From positions 1-29,059 of the forward strand of contig CAZDQL010000083.1 in assembly GCA_964507325.1 (NCBI GenBank): a stretch of DNA of 29,059 nucleotides, in the 5' to 3' direction. This document shows positions 1 through 7,361 of this stretch, piece after piece. Position 1 is the stretch's first letter. The number at the start of each line of letters is the position of its first letter. The translations under genes and the position numbers were made by a program. A model generated the notes under the pieces. The model made no database searches, was not told where the DNA came from, and was given only the letters and a program-made list of their open reading frames with translations. The DNA comes from CAZDQL01 sp964507325. Its GTDB lineage: Bacteria; Planctomycetota; UBA1135; GCA-002686595.

Positions 1-137
1 CAGACGGAGGGACCACCACGGGCGACCGGCGGTGTCACCCGAGTAGCATGACCCAAACGGGCGCCGCCGTCGTCCAAGCCAGAGGGGATGTTGTCCTCCG
101 GAGCGTTCGGCACCCTCGTGAAGGGCCTCCTAGTGTT

Positions 138-275
138 CTGAACCGCAAGTTCGTTTGCATCTGCCGTTTCCTCGTGGTTCCTGGCAAGGAGCGTCGAGGA
201 GGGCGTAGCCGTAGCTACGTTGACGAAGGCGCAACGCTGCCGGGAGCCGCGGGGGGGCGGCAGGCGCACATGAAT
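138..275 (+). ncRNA. Candidate structured RNA: long imperfect hairpin
   Basis: Positions 150-194 pair with 234-274 almost continuously. 176-186 pairs with 238-248; 191-194 pairs with 234-237 after a 4-nt bulge (187-190). Outwards, 160-175 pairs with 249-264, with more pairs to 150/274 broken by two mismatches. The tip holds a perfect 6-bp hairpin (204-209 with 214-219, loop CGTA), and a small hairpin GAAC-CGCAA-GTTC sits at 140-152. About nine non-Watson-Crick pairs are all G-U if the + strand is transcribed, whereas a minus-strand transcript would have A-C mismatches there. That favours a + strand RNA. It could also be a mobile palindromic element or a terminator for the ExbB-like gene, which ends at 291. 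No known RNA family was recognised. Sequence to the left (1-137) may belong to the same element. Confidence 0.4.
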
Positions 276-290
276 CACCGATCCAGGACA

Positions 291-965
291 TTAGCCGCGA
301 GCCTCCTCGAGGAGCACTTCATCGACCTCGCGGTAGATGTCCTCGGAGCGGCGCGCGAACCACTCGATGCGCCCTTTCAGGTAGTGGTGCGCCACGATGG
401 CGGGGATGGCGACCGTCAGACCGGCGGCGGTGGTGGTGAGCGCCTTGTAGATCCCCGAGGCGAGCACCTCCGGCCGGCCGATGCCGCTCTCGGTGGCGAT
501 GTTGGAGAAGGCCTCGATCATGCCCCACACCGTCCCCAAGAGCCCCAGCAGCGGCGCGATCAGCCACACGAGCAGCAGGGGGCGCAGGTTCTTCCCCAGG
601 CGCTGGACCTCGCTGGCGGCCTGATCCTCCACCGCCTTCTCCCGATCGAGGAAGGGCGCCTGGGTGCGCTTGAGGCCCGCCGCCAGGATGCGAGCCATGG
701 GATAGCGCTTCGATTGACACAGCTCCAGGGCGGGATCGGTGCCCCCATCGCGGATGGTGGTCAGGACCTGACGCCCGAAGGCGGCCGGCCCCAGCCTCCC
801 CGGCTGCAGCCGGATCCAGCGCTCGGTGGCGTAGGCCAGGGCCACCACCGAACAGAGTCCGATGGGGACCATCAGGGGCCCGCCGGCCACGATCAGGTCG
901 TAGAGGGACTCCACGGTCGCCGGGTCCTGGGCGGGAGGGGCGGCGGGGGCGGTCGTCGGGTTCAT
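291..965 (-). CDS. MotA/TolQ/ExbB-type proton channel protein
   Basis: A 224-aa inner-membrane protein of the TolQ/ExbB/MotA family, whose members form the proton channel that energises envelope machines (TonB transport, Tol-Pal, flagellar motor). Three hydrophobic segments are visible: residues about 30-47, 128-147 and 174-194, with a cytoplasmic-type loop between the first two. The second and third carry the family pattern (PLLGLLGTVWGMIEAF, then a Thr-Thr-Thr-Ala-Ala-Gly-Leu stretch). I chose the ATG at 965 (MNPTTAPAAPP) over one 46 codons upstream because the extra residues lie inside the preceding TPR gene and look non-coding. No clear Shine-Dalgarno is visible. The gene follows the TPR gene by 40 bp on the same strand, so the two are probably co-transcribed. 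No ExbD/TolR-like gene follows before the window edge, which is unusual. The exact subfamily (ExbB, TolQ or other) is not resolved. Confidence 0.85.
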   Translation of the reverse strand: MNPTTAPAAPPAQDPATVESLYDLIVAGGPLMVPIGLCSVVALAYATERWIRLQPGRLGPAAFGRQVLTTIRDGGTDPALELCQSKRYPMARILAAGLKRTQAPFLDREKAVEDQAASEVQRLGKNLRPLLLVWLIAPLLGLLGTVWGMIEAFSNIATESGIGRPEVLASGIYKALTTTAAGLTVAIPAIVAHHYLKGRIEWFARRSEDIYREVDEVLLEEARG

Positions 966-1005
966 CGCGGTGAGGGTGAGGTACGGGGTGCGGAACGGGA
1001 GAGGA

Positions 1006-4000
1006 TCAGCGGTCGAGCGCCTCGAGGCGCTCCTTGGCGACGCGGGTGAAGCGCGCTTTGGGATGGTCGGCCAGCGCCTCGCGGTAGCGCTCCCGGGCGG
1101 CATCGAGATCGCCCTTGGACTCGAGCACCTGCCCCGCGCGCACCAGCGCCTCGGCCACCTCCTCGTCGCAGGCGAAGAGGACCGTCACGTAGAGGAACTT
1201 CGAGAGGGCCTCCTCCCTGTCCCCCTCCGCCAGGGCCAAGCGCCCCAGCTCGATGTGGGCCTGGGCGGCGAGCTGACCGCGGTCGCGCTCGGCGACGCGC
1301 TGGAAGGCGGCGCGCGCGCCCCGCCTCTGGTCGAGGCCGACCAGGGCCCTTCCACGCCACAACTCGGCCTCGATGGCGTGGGGGAAGTCGGACGCCTCCC
1401 GCTGGAGACGCGCCAGGGTCTGGGCCGCTTCCCGCCAGCGTCCGAGGTGCACCTGGGAGACACCCAATCGGTAGAGCCCCTTGGGGATCGACTGGTGGCG
1501 GGGCGCCTCTTCGAGCAGGCGCGAGAGCCACTCCGCGGCTTGGGCGTGGCGACCGGCGCGGAAGTGCGCCTCGCCGAGCAGGAAGAGCGACTCGCCGCAG
1601 AGCTCGCTCTCGGGGTGGCGATTCACCAGGCGCTGCAGGGCGCGCACCGCCCCGTCCCAGTCGCCGCGGCGCAGGTGCGTGAAGCCCAGCTTGTAGGCGG
1701 CCCGAGCGGCCACCTCGGGGTCGGGGGAGGCGCACGCAGCGTCGTAGAGGGGGACCGCGGCTCCGTCGGCGCCGGCGTCGAAGCGCGCCTCGCCGACGAA
1801 GAAGAGCGCCTCGAGGAGGTCGGGGTCGTCGGGCACGAGCTCGAGCCCCTGGGCGACGTGGACCTCGGCGGCGTCGGGATCGTTCCGGTCGAGGGCCAGG
1901 TAGGTCAGCTCGACCCGGATCGCCGCGGCGATCGAGCGCTCCCCGCTGCGCTCGAGGAGGTCGAGGTAGAGGGCCTCCGCGTCGGGGAGGCGCTCCGCAC
2001 CTACGAGGGCTTCGGCGGCGATGCGCGCGGCCTCGAAGCGCCGGGGTCCGTCGTCGAGGCGGGAAGAGAGGGCGCGGAAGGCCGCCGCAGCCCGCGCCGG
2101 GCGCCGCGCCTCGCGACCCGCCCAGACCGCGAGCTCCAGCGCGGCGGTCACCAGGTCGCCCTCGGCTCCACGGGTGGTGGCGAGCGCTTCGAGCTGCGCC
2201 AGGGCCGCCTCGAAGTCCCCCGACGAGTAGAGGCACCAGCCGAGCCCGTAGCGCGCGGAGTTGGCCAGATCCCCCTTCTCCACCTCCTCGAGGACCGCCG
2301 TGTAGCTCCGGGTGGCCTCGGCCCACTTCCCGCGCTGGGCCAACCGCTCGGCGAGCTCGAAACGCGCTCGGGGAACGAGGTGTGAGTCCGGCGCGGTCTC
2401 GAGGAGCTCGACCAGGTGCTGCTCGCCGTCGGTCCCCTCCTCGAGGCGCGCGAGCCGCAGCAGCGCCTCGTCGACGTGTTCCCCCTCGGGGTGGGCCTCG
2501 AGGTAGCGTCGGAAGGCCGCCGCCGCCTGCGCCGTCTCGCCCGCCTCCTCGGCGGTGCGGGCGGCCATGAAGCCCGCCTCCTCCGCCTCGCTCCCCGCGG
2601 GCCACTGGCGCAGCACCGCCTGGAAGGACTCTCTGGCCCCGGACGCGTCCCCCGAGAGGTAACGGCACCAGCCGATGCGGGCCGTGGCTCGCGAGCGATC
2701 TGCGGGGTCCTCGTCCTCCCGGATCACGATCGCGAAGGCCTCCTCCGCATCGCGATAGCGGCCCAAGGCGAAGAGCCCCTCGGCGACGGTCAGGGTCGCC
2801 TCGAGGCGATAGGGACTGGCCCGCTCGGGATCGACGAGGGGGGCGGCCAGGCGCAGGGCCTCCCGGGCCTGGCCCTCGTTCAGGCGCGCGATCGCCGCGG
2901 CATGGCGCGCGTAGTCGGTTCCCGCGGCTTGGTAGGCGGCCGCCGCGTCGTCGAGGCGCCCCAGGTCGAACAGGGCGTCTCCTCGGGCGGTGCGCAATCG
3001 GCGGGACAGCTCCTCGTCGGGGCGCCGCTCGAGGCCCGCGTCGAAGGCTTCCACGGCATCCTCGTGCCGCCCCAGGCTCGCCAGGGCGCGACCTCGCCAG
3101 TAGTGCACCAGCGCCCCGTCGCCGGCGACCTCGAGGGACAGCCCGGCGAGGGCCGCGGCGGCGTCTCCCGTCTCCAGCAGGTGGATCCCCCGGTGGAGGG
3201 CGGCCTCGGGGGCGTAGGGGCTCTCCGGGTAGCGCTCGAGGAGCGCTTCGAAGCGCCCCGCCGCCAGCTCGTGATCCCCGAGCGCCGCACCCGCGAACCC
3301 GGCACCCCGGAGCGCCGCGGCGTGGAAGGATCCCCCCTCCACCTGGTCGTACTGCGCCAGGGCCTCGCGCGCCCGTCCCGCCTCCAGGTGGGCCTCCCCG
3401 GCGACGAAGCGCAGCTCCCCCACCCGCGGATCGTCGGGGTGGCGCCGGATGAAGAGCGCCGCGACGCGGGCGGCGTCGTCGTGGAGGGTGAGGCGCAGGG
3501 CACACCACGCCAGCCCCTGCAGGGCGTCCGCCGCGTGGGCCTCTCCCCCCTCGGTGGCCAGGGTCGCCTCGTAGCAGTCCGCCGCGTCCCGGTAGCGATC
3601 CGCTCGGAAGTAGGCCTCCCCGAGCAGGAAGCGGGCCGGGGTGTGCAGGTACTCCGCATCCCCGGCGAGGACCTGCTCGAAGGCCTCCGCGGCGGGGGCG
3701 TCGGCGCCCGCCTCCAAATGGCACTGTCCGAGGCGGAAGGCGACCTCGTCGTCGAAGCGGAAGCCCCGCACCCCGGTCAGGAGGGCGAAGTGCTCGCGCG
3801 CCTCACCCAGCCGGTCGAGGTCGAAGAGGGCCGTGGCCAGCCGGTAGCGCGCCAGATCGGCCTTGGGGTGATCCCTGTGCTCCGCCAGGAAGCGCGCAGC
3901 CTCACGCACCACCTGCGTGTGGAGGCCCTTCTCGGCCAGGCCCGAGATGAAGTGGTACTGGTCGTCGCCGTCGTCGGCGGGCCCGGAGAGGCCGAGGGCG

Positions 4001-4026
4001 CAGACCAGAAGGAGCCGTGCCGGCAT
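1006..4026 (-). CDS. Exported tetratricopeptide repeat protein (1006 aa)
   Basis: A very long TPR protein. The N-terminus (MPARLLLVCALGLSG, then acidic DDGDD) reads as a short signal peptide, so it is probably periplasmic or surface exposed. From about residue 25 to the end it consists of successive 33-40-residue helical hairpins with the TPR pattern (for example LGEAYFRADRYRDAADCYEA and LGEAHFRAGRHAQAAEWL), estimated at 20 or more repeats. TPR arrays act as protein-binding scaffolds; the partner cannot be told from sequence. The start at 4026 is supported by a strong GAGGAGGGG ribosome binding site at 4031-4039. The ExbB-like gene lies 40 bp downstream, and TPR plus ExbB pairs suggest a scaffold for a proton-driven envelope machine (inference). 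Other long reading frames on both strands of this region are GC-driven shadows. Confidence 0.88.
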   Translation of the reverse strand: MPARLLLVCALGLSGPADDGDDQYHFISGLAEKGLHTQVVREAARFLAEHRDHPKADLARYRLATALFDLDRLGEAREHFALLTGVRGFRFDDEVAFRLGQCHLEAGADAPAAEAFEQVLAGDAEYLHTPARFLLGEAYFRADRYRDAADCYEATLATEGGEAHAADALQGLAWCALRLTLHDDAARVAALFIRRHPDDPRVGELRFVAGEAHLEAGRAREALAQYDQVEGGSFHAAALRGAGFAGAALGDHELAAGRFEALLERYPESPYAPEAALHRGIHLLETGDAAAALAGLSLEVAGDGALVHYWRGRALASLGRHEDAVEAFDAGLERRPDEELSRRLRTARGDALFDLGRLDDAAAAYQAAGTDYARHAAAIARLNEGQAREALRLAAPLVDPERASPYRLEATLTVAEGLFALGRYRDAEEAFAIVIREDEDPADRSRATARIGWCRYLSGDASGARESFQAVLRQWPAGSEAEEAGFMAARTAEEAGETAQAAAAFRRYLEAHPEGEHVDEALLRLARLEEGTDGEQHLVELLETAPDSHLVPRARFELAERLAQRGKWAEATRSYTAVLEEVEKGDLANSARYGLGWCLYSSGDFEAALAQLEALATTRGAEGDLVTAALELAVWAGREARRPARAAAAFRALSSRLDDGPRRFEAARIAAEALVGAERLPDAEALYLDLLERSGERSIAAAIRVELTYLALDRNDPDAAEVHVAQGLELVPDDPDLLEALFFVGEARFDAGADGAAVPLYDAACASPDPEVAARAAYKLGFTHLRRGDWDGAVRALQRLVNRHPESELCGESLFLLGEAHFRAGRHAQAAEWLSRLLEEAPRHQSIPKGLYRLGVSQVHLGRWREAAQTLARLQREASDFPHAIEAELWRGRALVGLDQRRGARAAFQRVAERDRGQLAAQAHIELGRLALAEGDREEALSKFLYVTVLFACDEEVAEALVRAGQVLESKGDLDAARERYREALADHPKARFTRVAKERLEALDR

Positions 4027-4030
4027 GGAT

Positions 4031-4039
4031 CCCCTCCTC
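4031..4039 (-). promoter_or_regulatory. Ribosome binding site of the TPR gene
   Basis: On the minus strand GAGGAGGGG lies four bases before the ATG at 4026. It is one of the few strong Shine-Dalgarno sequences in the window and fixes the start. Confidence 0.75.
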
Positions 4040-4133
4040 GAGGTGCTCGGAAGTTGGGTGTGGGGGCGCGGAGCGACGCAGCTCCGGCGGGGCGTTCAAC
4101 TACCTACGTGGTAGAAGGGGTGCGGTTTTTTCG

Positions 4134-4157
4134 AAAGGCCCCGGGATTGGCCTTTTT
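4134..4157 (+). terminator. Hairpin with T-run
   Basis: AAAGGCC (4134-4140), an 8-base loop, then GGCCTTT (4149-4155) running into TTTTTG. In + orientation this looks like an intrinsic terminator. In minus orientation the stem is followed, after two bases (CG), by a run of A. No + strand gene ends nearby, so its role is unclear; it could end a small RNA or be the edge of the adjacent inverted repeat. Confidence 0.35.
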
Positions 4158-4158
4158 G

Positions 4159-4370
4159 AACTGCCCCCTTTCGGTGTGCTTCCTGTTGCGGCGACGGCCA
4201 GGCACCCGTGCTCACCCCCGTCTGCAGGCCGCACGACGTCGCGTGTCCGCGCGGCGCCGACTCGTCAGCCACTCGGGGGGGCCTGGCCAGGGGATGGGCG
4301 CTCCAAACATCTGGTAGCAGCAGGGTTACGGAGAGGCCCCTGGCGAGAAGCACATCGAAAGGGGGCAGTT
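4159..4370. repeat. 24-bp inverted repeat with 164-bp interior
   Basis: The arm at 4159-4182 (starts AACTGCCCCC, ends TGTGCTTC) is matched by its reverse complement at 4347-4370, with a single difference that would be a G-U pair in a + strand RNA. Inside, GGCCAGGC at 4196-4203 pairs with GCCTGGCC at 4281-4288. The interior codes for nothing recognisable. It may be a small palindromic mobile element (MITE-like) or a structured leader/small RNA. No target-site duplication is obvious at its outer edges. Confidence 0.6.
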
Positions 4371-4407
4371 CCGACGCGCCACTGGGGTGGGGAGGGGCCC
4401 GGAGGAA

Positions 4408-4442
4408 GGACGGGTGGGGCTGCCGCGCAACCCCACCCGTCC
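4408..4442. repeat. 12-bp perfect stem-loop
   Basis: GGACGGGTGGGG (4408-4419) pairs with CCCCACCCGTCC (4431-4442) across an 11-base loop. It lies in the non-coding gap upstream of the Nfn/Sud genes. It could be a terminator without a T-run or part of a structured RNA. Confidence 0.5.
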
Positions 4443-4819
4443 GCTGGAAGCTCGCTCCACCCGGCCCGCCACCAGCGAGAATGCCCGCCGGTCGGAGGTC
4501 GCCTCCGCGCCCCGCGGTCCGACTGCCCTCGGACACCCGGCCCCCGGACTGCGAGTGGAGGGGGGCCGGCGGGGTCGGGGGTGGGACAACAATTCCCGTA
4601 CCGCCCGGGAAGAGCCGTCGGTGCCCTCCGAAACCGCGCGGGTGTGGGATCCCGCACGGGGGTGTGCGAGATCGCCCACTCCCGAGATGAGGACCTCGCC
4701 GGCGTGGGTGAAGGTCGGTCTGCACGGAGCAGGCGGTCCTCGCTCACGTCATCTGGAGCGTGACACTAGAATGGTCGCCTGTTTTGCCGACGGTTTCCGT
4801 TGGCAATCCACCGAGAGCA

Positions 4820-4844
4820 CCGGCCCGCGCCGACCGCGGGCCGG
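4820..4844. repeat. 10-bp perfect stem-loop before the nfnA-like gene
   Basis: CCGGCCCGCG (4820-4829), loop CCGAC, CGCGGGCCGG (4835-4844). It ends 55 bases before the GTG start at 4900, so it would lie in the 5' leader of the oxidoreductase mRNA if transcription starts upstream. No known riboswitch is recognised. Confidence 0.45.
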
Positions 4845-4899
4845 CCGCCTACACCTCCCCAACCACTCCCCCAAGCCGACCGGGCAGGGATCTCACACC

Positions 4900-5733
4900 G
4901 TGGACAACAGAATCGTGGAAGCCAGGGAGCTGGCGCCGAAGACGATGCTCTTCGTGATCGAGTCCCCCCACATCGCCGAGCGGGGGCGCGCCGGCCAGTT
5001 CATCATCCTGCGCGTGTCCGAGGAAGGGGAACGCATCCCCCTCACCATCGCCGACCGCGACGTGCAGCGCGGCACGATCACCATCGTCTCCCAGGAGGTG
5101 GGCAAGACGACCCGCGACCTGAACGCCCTCGAGGTGGGAGGGGCGATCCTCGACCTGGCGGGGCCCCTGGGACGCCCCACCGACATCCCCGACGGGGACA
5201 AGACGGTGGTCTGTGTGGGAGGCGGCATCGGAAACGCGGTGGTGTGGCCCCAGGCCACGGCTCTCAAGGCGGCCGGCAACGAGGTGATCAGCATCCTGGG
5301 GGCGCGCGAGAAGGGCCTCCTGATCCTGGAGGAGGAGATCCGCGCGGTCAGCGACGAGCTGATCATCACCACCGACGACGGCTCCTACGGCCGCCAGGGG
5401 CTGGTGACCCACGCCCTGGAGGACCTGATCGGCTCCGGCCGCCGGATCGACGAGGTGATCTGCATCGGTCCCGTGATCATGATGAAGTTCGTCTGCGCCA
5501 CGACCGAGCCCCACGGCATCCCGACCCAGGCCTCCCTGAACCCGATCATGGTCGACGGCACGGGGATGTGCGGCGCCTGCCGGGTGACCGTCGAGGGCAA
5601 GACGCGCTTCGCCTGCGTGGACGGCCCCGAGTTCGACGGCCACCAGGTGGACTTCGACGAGCTGATGACCCGGCTGGCCTACTACCGGGACGAGGAGCAG
5701 GCCGCCATGGAGTGCGCCTGCGAAGGCCACTGA
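4900..5733 (+). CDS. NfnA/SudB-type ferredoxin-NADP+ reductase subunit
   Basis: A 277-aa cytoplasmic flavin subunit of the family that includes NfnA (electron-bifurcating NADH-dependent ferredoxin:NADP+ oxidoreductase) and SudB (sulfide dehydrogenase beta). Visible in order: ferredoxin-reductase-like FAD domain with RIPLTIAD (residues 45-52); nucleotide-binding loop VCVGGGIGNAVVWPQ (104-118); C-terminal [2Fe-2S] region with Asp219, Cys224, Cys227 and Cys239, matching the one-Asp plus three-Cys ligation known in NfnA; and the conserved FDGHQVDFDELM end. I chose GTG at 4900 (VDNRIVEARELAP), which matches where homologues begin, with a weak CAGGGA upstream; GTG at 4915 is the alternative. The upstream open frame is not protein-like. 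The partner subunit starts 51 bp downstream. The tail MECACEGH adds two cysteines I do not expect in the family. Confidence 0.85.
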   Translation: MDNRIVEARELAPKTMLFVIESPHIAERGRAGQFIILRVSEEGERIPLTIADRDVQRGTITIVSQEVGKTTRDLNALEVGGAILDLAGPLGRPTDIPDGDKTVVCVGGGIGNAVVWPQATALKAAGNEVISILGAREKGLLILEEEIRAVSDELIITTDDGSYGRQGLVTHALEDLIGSGRRIDEVICIGPVIMMKFVCATTEPHGIPTQASLNPIMVDGTGMCGACRVTVEGKTRFACVDGPEFDGHQVDFDELMTRLAYYRDEEQAAMECACEGH

Positions 5734-5784
5734 TCGGAACCGCGCACGAATACCGCAACGCCGCGATCTGAAACGAGCGAACCC

Positions 5785-7269
5785 ATGGCCGACAAGCCCA
5801 AGCGCAAGCGCAAGATCAACAAGAGCAAGGTCAAGACTCCCATGCGGGAGCAGGAGCCGGAGGTCCGCAAGCGCAACTTCATGGAGGTGCCGCTGGGCTA
5901 CGCCGACGAAGACGCCCAGATGGAGGCACAGCGCTGCGCCCAGTGCCCGGACCAACCCTGCATCGCCGGCTGCCCGGTCGAGATCGACATCCCGGCCTTC
6001 ATGCTGATGGTCGGGGAGGGGGACGTGGAGGGCGCGCTGAAGAAGGTCAAGGAGCGCAACTTCCTGCCCGCCATCTGCGGCCGCGTCTGTCCCCAGGAGG
6101 ACCAGTGCGAGCTGGTCTGCACCCTCAACAAGCCCGACAAGGGGCGCGAGCCAAGCGCCATCGGGCGCGTGGAGCGTTACGTCGGCGACTTCGCCATGGA
6201 GCACGGGATCAACCCCCTGCCCGACGTCCAGCCCCCCACCGGCAAGCGGGTGGCGATCATCGGCTCCGGGCCCGCCGGCCTGACCTGCGCCAGCGACCTG
6301 ATCCAGCTCGGCCATCAGGTGACGGTCTTCGAGGCGCTGCACAAGCCGGGTGGGGTGCTCTACTACGGCATCCCCGAGTTCCGACTCCCCAAGAAGATCC
6401 TGATGGAGGAGATCCGGGGACTCGAGAAGCTGGGGGTCGAGTTCGTGATGAACTACCCCGTCGGCAAGGCGGAGCCCCTCGACTCGATCCGCGAGCGCTT
6501 CGACGCGACCTTCATCGGCACGGGGGCCGGACTGCCCTGGTTCCTGGGCATCCCCGGCGAGAACCTGAACGGCGTCTACAGCGCCAACGAGTTCCTGACG
6601 CGCGTGAACCTGATGGGCGGCTACAAGTTCCCCCGCGGGGCGGACACGCCGGTCAAGAAGATCAAGCGCGTGGCGGTCATCGGGGCGGGCAACACCGCCA
6701 TGGACGCCGCCCGCACCGCCATGCGGCTCGAGCCCGAGAACGTCTACCTCATCTACCGCCGCAGTCGCACCGAGATGCCGGCGCGCATCGAGGAGATCCA
6801 CCACGCCGAGGAGGAGGGCATCGACTTCCGCCTCCTGCACACTCCGATCGAGTTCCTCGACGATGGCCAGGGGGCGGTGCGCGCCATGGTCCTGCAGGAG
6901 ATGGAGCTGGGTGAGCCCGACGACAGCGGTCGCCGGCGCCCGGTGGCGATCGAGGGTGCCACCAGGGAATTCGAGGTCGACACGGTGGTGATCTCGATCG
7001 GCAACAGCCCCAACCCGCTCCTGGTCCAGGACTGCCCCGACCTGGCGCTGCACGAGCGCCGCGGCACCGTCCTGGTCGACCCCGAGACGATGCAGTCCCA
7101 GTCCCTGCCAGACGTCTTCGCCGGCGGAGACATCGTGACCGGCGGCGCCACGGTGATCCTGGCCATGGGCGCCGGTAGGCGCGCGGCGAACGCCATGCAC
7201 CGCTACCTGACGACCGGCAGCGCCTGCGTCCCCTTGGAGGCGGAGACTGCGGGCGCCAGCGAGGTCTGA
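5785..7269 (+). CDS. NfnB/SudA (GltD-like) FAD/Fe-S oxidoreductase subunit
   Basis: A 494-aa subunit related to the glutamate synthase small chain, commonly annotated gltA/gltD, NfnB or SudA. The N-terminus is basic (KPKRKRKINKSK). Two four-cysteine groups follow: Cys51/54/59/63 (RCAQCPDQPCIAGCP) and Cys98/102/108/112 (ICGRVCPQEDQCELVC), expected to bind two [4Fe-4S] clusters. Next come an FAD site, VAIIGSGPAGLTCAS (156-170), an NAD(P) site, VAVIGAGNTAMDAA (about 293-306), and the closing FAD motif FAGGDIVTGGATVI near 446-460. It lacks a glutamine amidotransferase domain, and no glutamate synthase large subunit lies nearby. Adjacency to the NfnA/SudB-type gene therefore points to a heterodimer exchanging electrons among NAD(P)H, ferredoxin and possibly polysulfide. 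Whether it bifurcates cannot be decided from sequence. The ATG at 5785 has only a weak upstream purine stretch. Confidence 0.88.
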   Translation: MADKPKRKRKINKSKVKTPMREQEPEVRKRNFMEVPLGYADEDAQMEAQRCAQCPDQPCIAGCPVEIDIPAFMLMVGEGDVEGALKKVKERNFLPAICGRVCPQEDQCELVCTLNKPDKGREPSAIGRVERYVGDFAMEHGINPLPDVQPPTGKRVAIIGSGPAGLTCASDLIQLGHQVTVFEALHKPGGVLYYGIPEFRLPKKILMEEIRGLEKLGVEFVMNYPVGKAEPLDSIRERFDATFIGTGAGLPWFLGIPGENLNGVYSANEFLTRVNLMGGYKFPRGADTPVKKIKRVAVIGAGNTAMDAARTAMRLEPENVYLIYRRSRTEMPARIEEIHHAEEEGIDFRLLHTPIEFLDDGQGAVRAMVLQEMELGEPDDSGRRRPVAIEGATREFEVDTVVISIGNSPNPLLVQDCPDLALHERRGTVLVDPETMQSQSLPDVFAGGDIVTGGATVILAMGAGRRAANAMHRYLTTGSACVPLEAETAGASEV

Positions 7270-7304
7270 GGGGCACCGCCCGGCCTCAGCACGCCCACGA
7301 AGAA

Positions 7305-7338
7305 GGCGGCAGAGGCGCGCCGCCGCGCCCCTGCCGCC
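7305..7338. terminator. Bidirectional terminator between convergent genes
   Basis: A 15-base arm (7305-7319, GGCGGCAGAGGCGCG) pairs with 7324-7338 across a 4-base loop with one A-C mismatch. CACG (7296-7299) and CGTG (7339-7342) can extend the stem beyond a small bulge. It lies between the stop codons of the NfnB-like gene (7269) and the minus-strand secreted protein (7362). There is no T-run. Confidence 0.7.
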
Positions 7339-7361
7339 CGTGTGCTACGCGGCGACTTCGA

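Larger units (their letters stand above)
4027..4899. other. 873-bp non-coding region rich in inverted repeats
   Basis: This is the divergent gap between the TPR gene (minus) and the Nfn/Sud pair (plus). Reading frames cross it, but their products are Arg/Pro/Gly-rich with no recognisable domain and no sustained codon bias. It contains small hairpins at 4100-4114 (CTACC/GGTAG) and 4134-4157, a 24-bp inverted repeat at 4159/4370, a 12-bp perfect stem at 4408-4442, a palindrome at 4642-4657 (GTGTGGGATCCCGCAC, one wobble) and a 10-bp perfect stem at 4820-4844. It may hold promoters for both neighbours, a small RNA, or decayed repeats. No match to RNase P RNA, tmRNA, SRP RNA or tRNA landmarks was found. 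Confidence 0.6.

Noticed and set aside
48..1049. 333-aa + strand frame crossing the left non-coding region and the ExbB-like gene
   Set aside because: It runs through the hairpin element and then antisense to a recognised gene; composition is not protein-like.
962..3724. 920-aa minus-strand frame overlapping the TPR gene
   Set aside because: Product is almost entirely Arg/Gly/Pro/Ala; it is an out-of-frame shadow of the TPR gene.
970..4317. Long + strand frames opposite the TPR and ExbB-like genes (970-2385 and 2416-4317)
   Set aside because: They are antisense to a well-supported TPR protein with a signal peptide and ribosome binding site. High GC keeps opposite frames open, and their products have no domain structure.
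4096..4763. Small frames in the 4027-4899 gap, some sharing short peptides
   Set aside because: The shared peptides are explained by the 24-bp inverted repeat; there is no ribosome binding site or domain.
4027..4899. Possible housekeeping RNA (RNase P, tmRNA, SRP, tRNA)
   Set aside because: None of the conserved sequence landmarks or tRNA T-loop patterns could be found.
4849..7200. 783-aa minus-strand frame opposite the Nfn/Sud genes
   Set aside because: The + strand encodes two proteins with intact iron-sulfur and flavin motifs; the antisense product lacks any recognisable domain.
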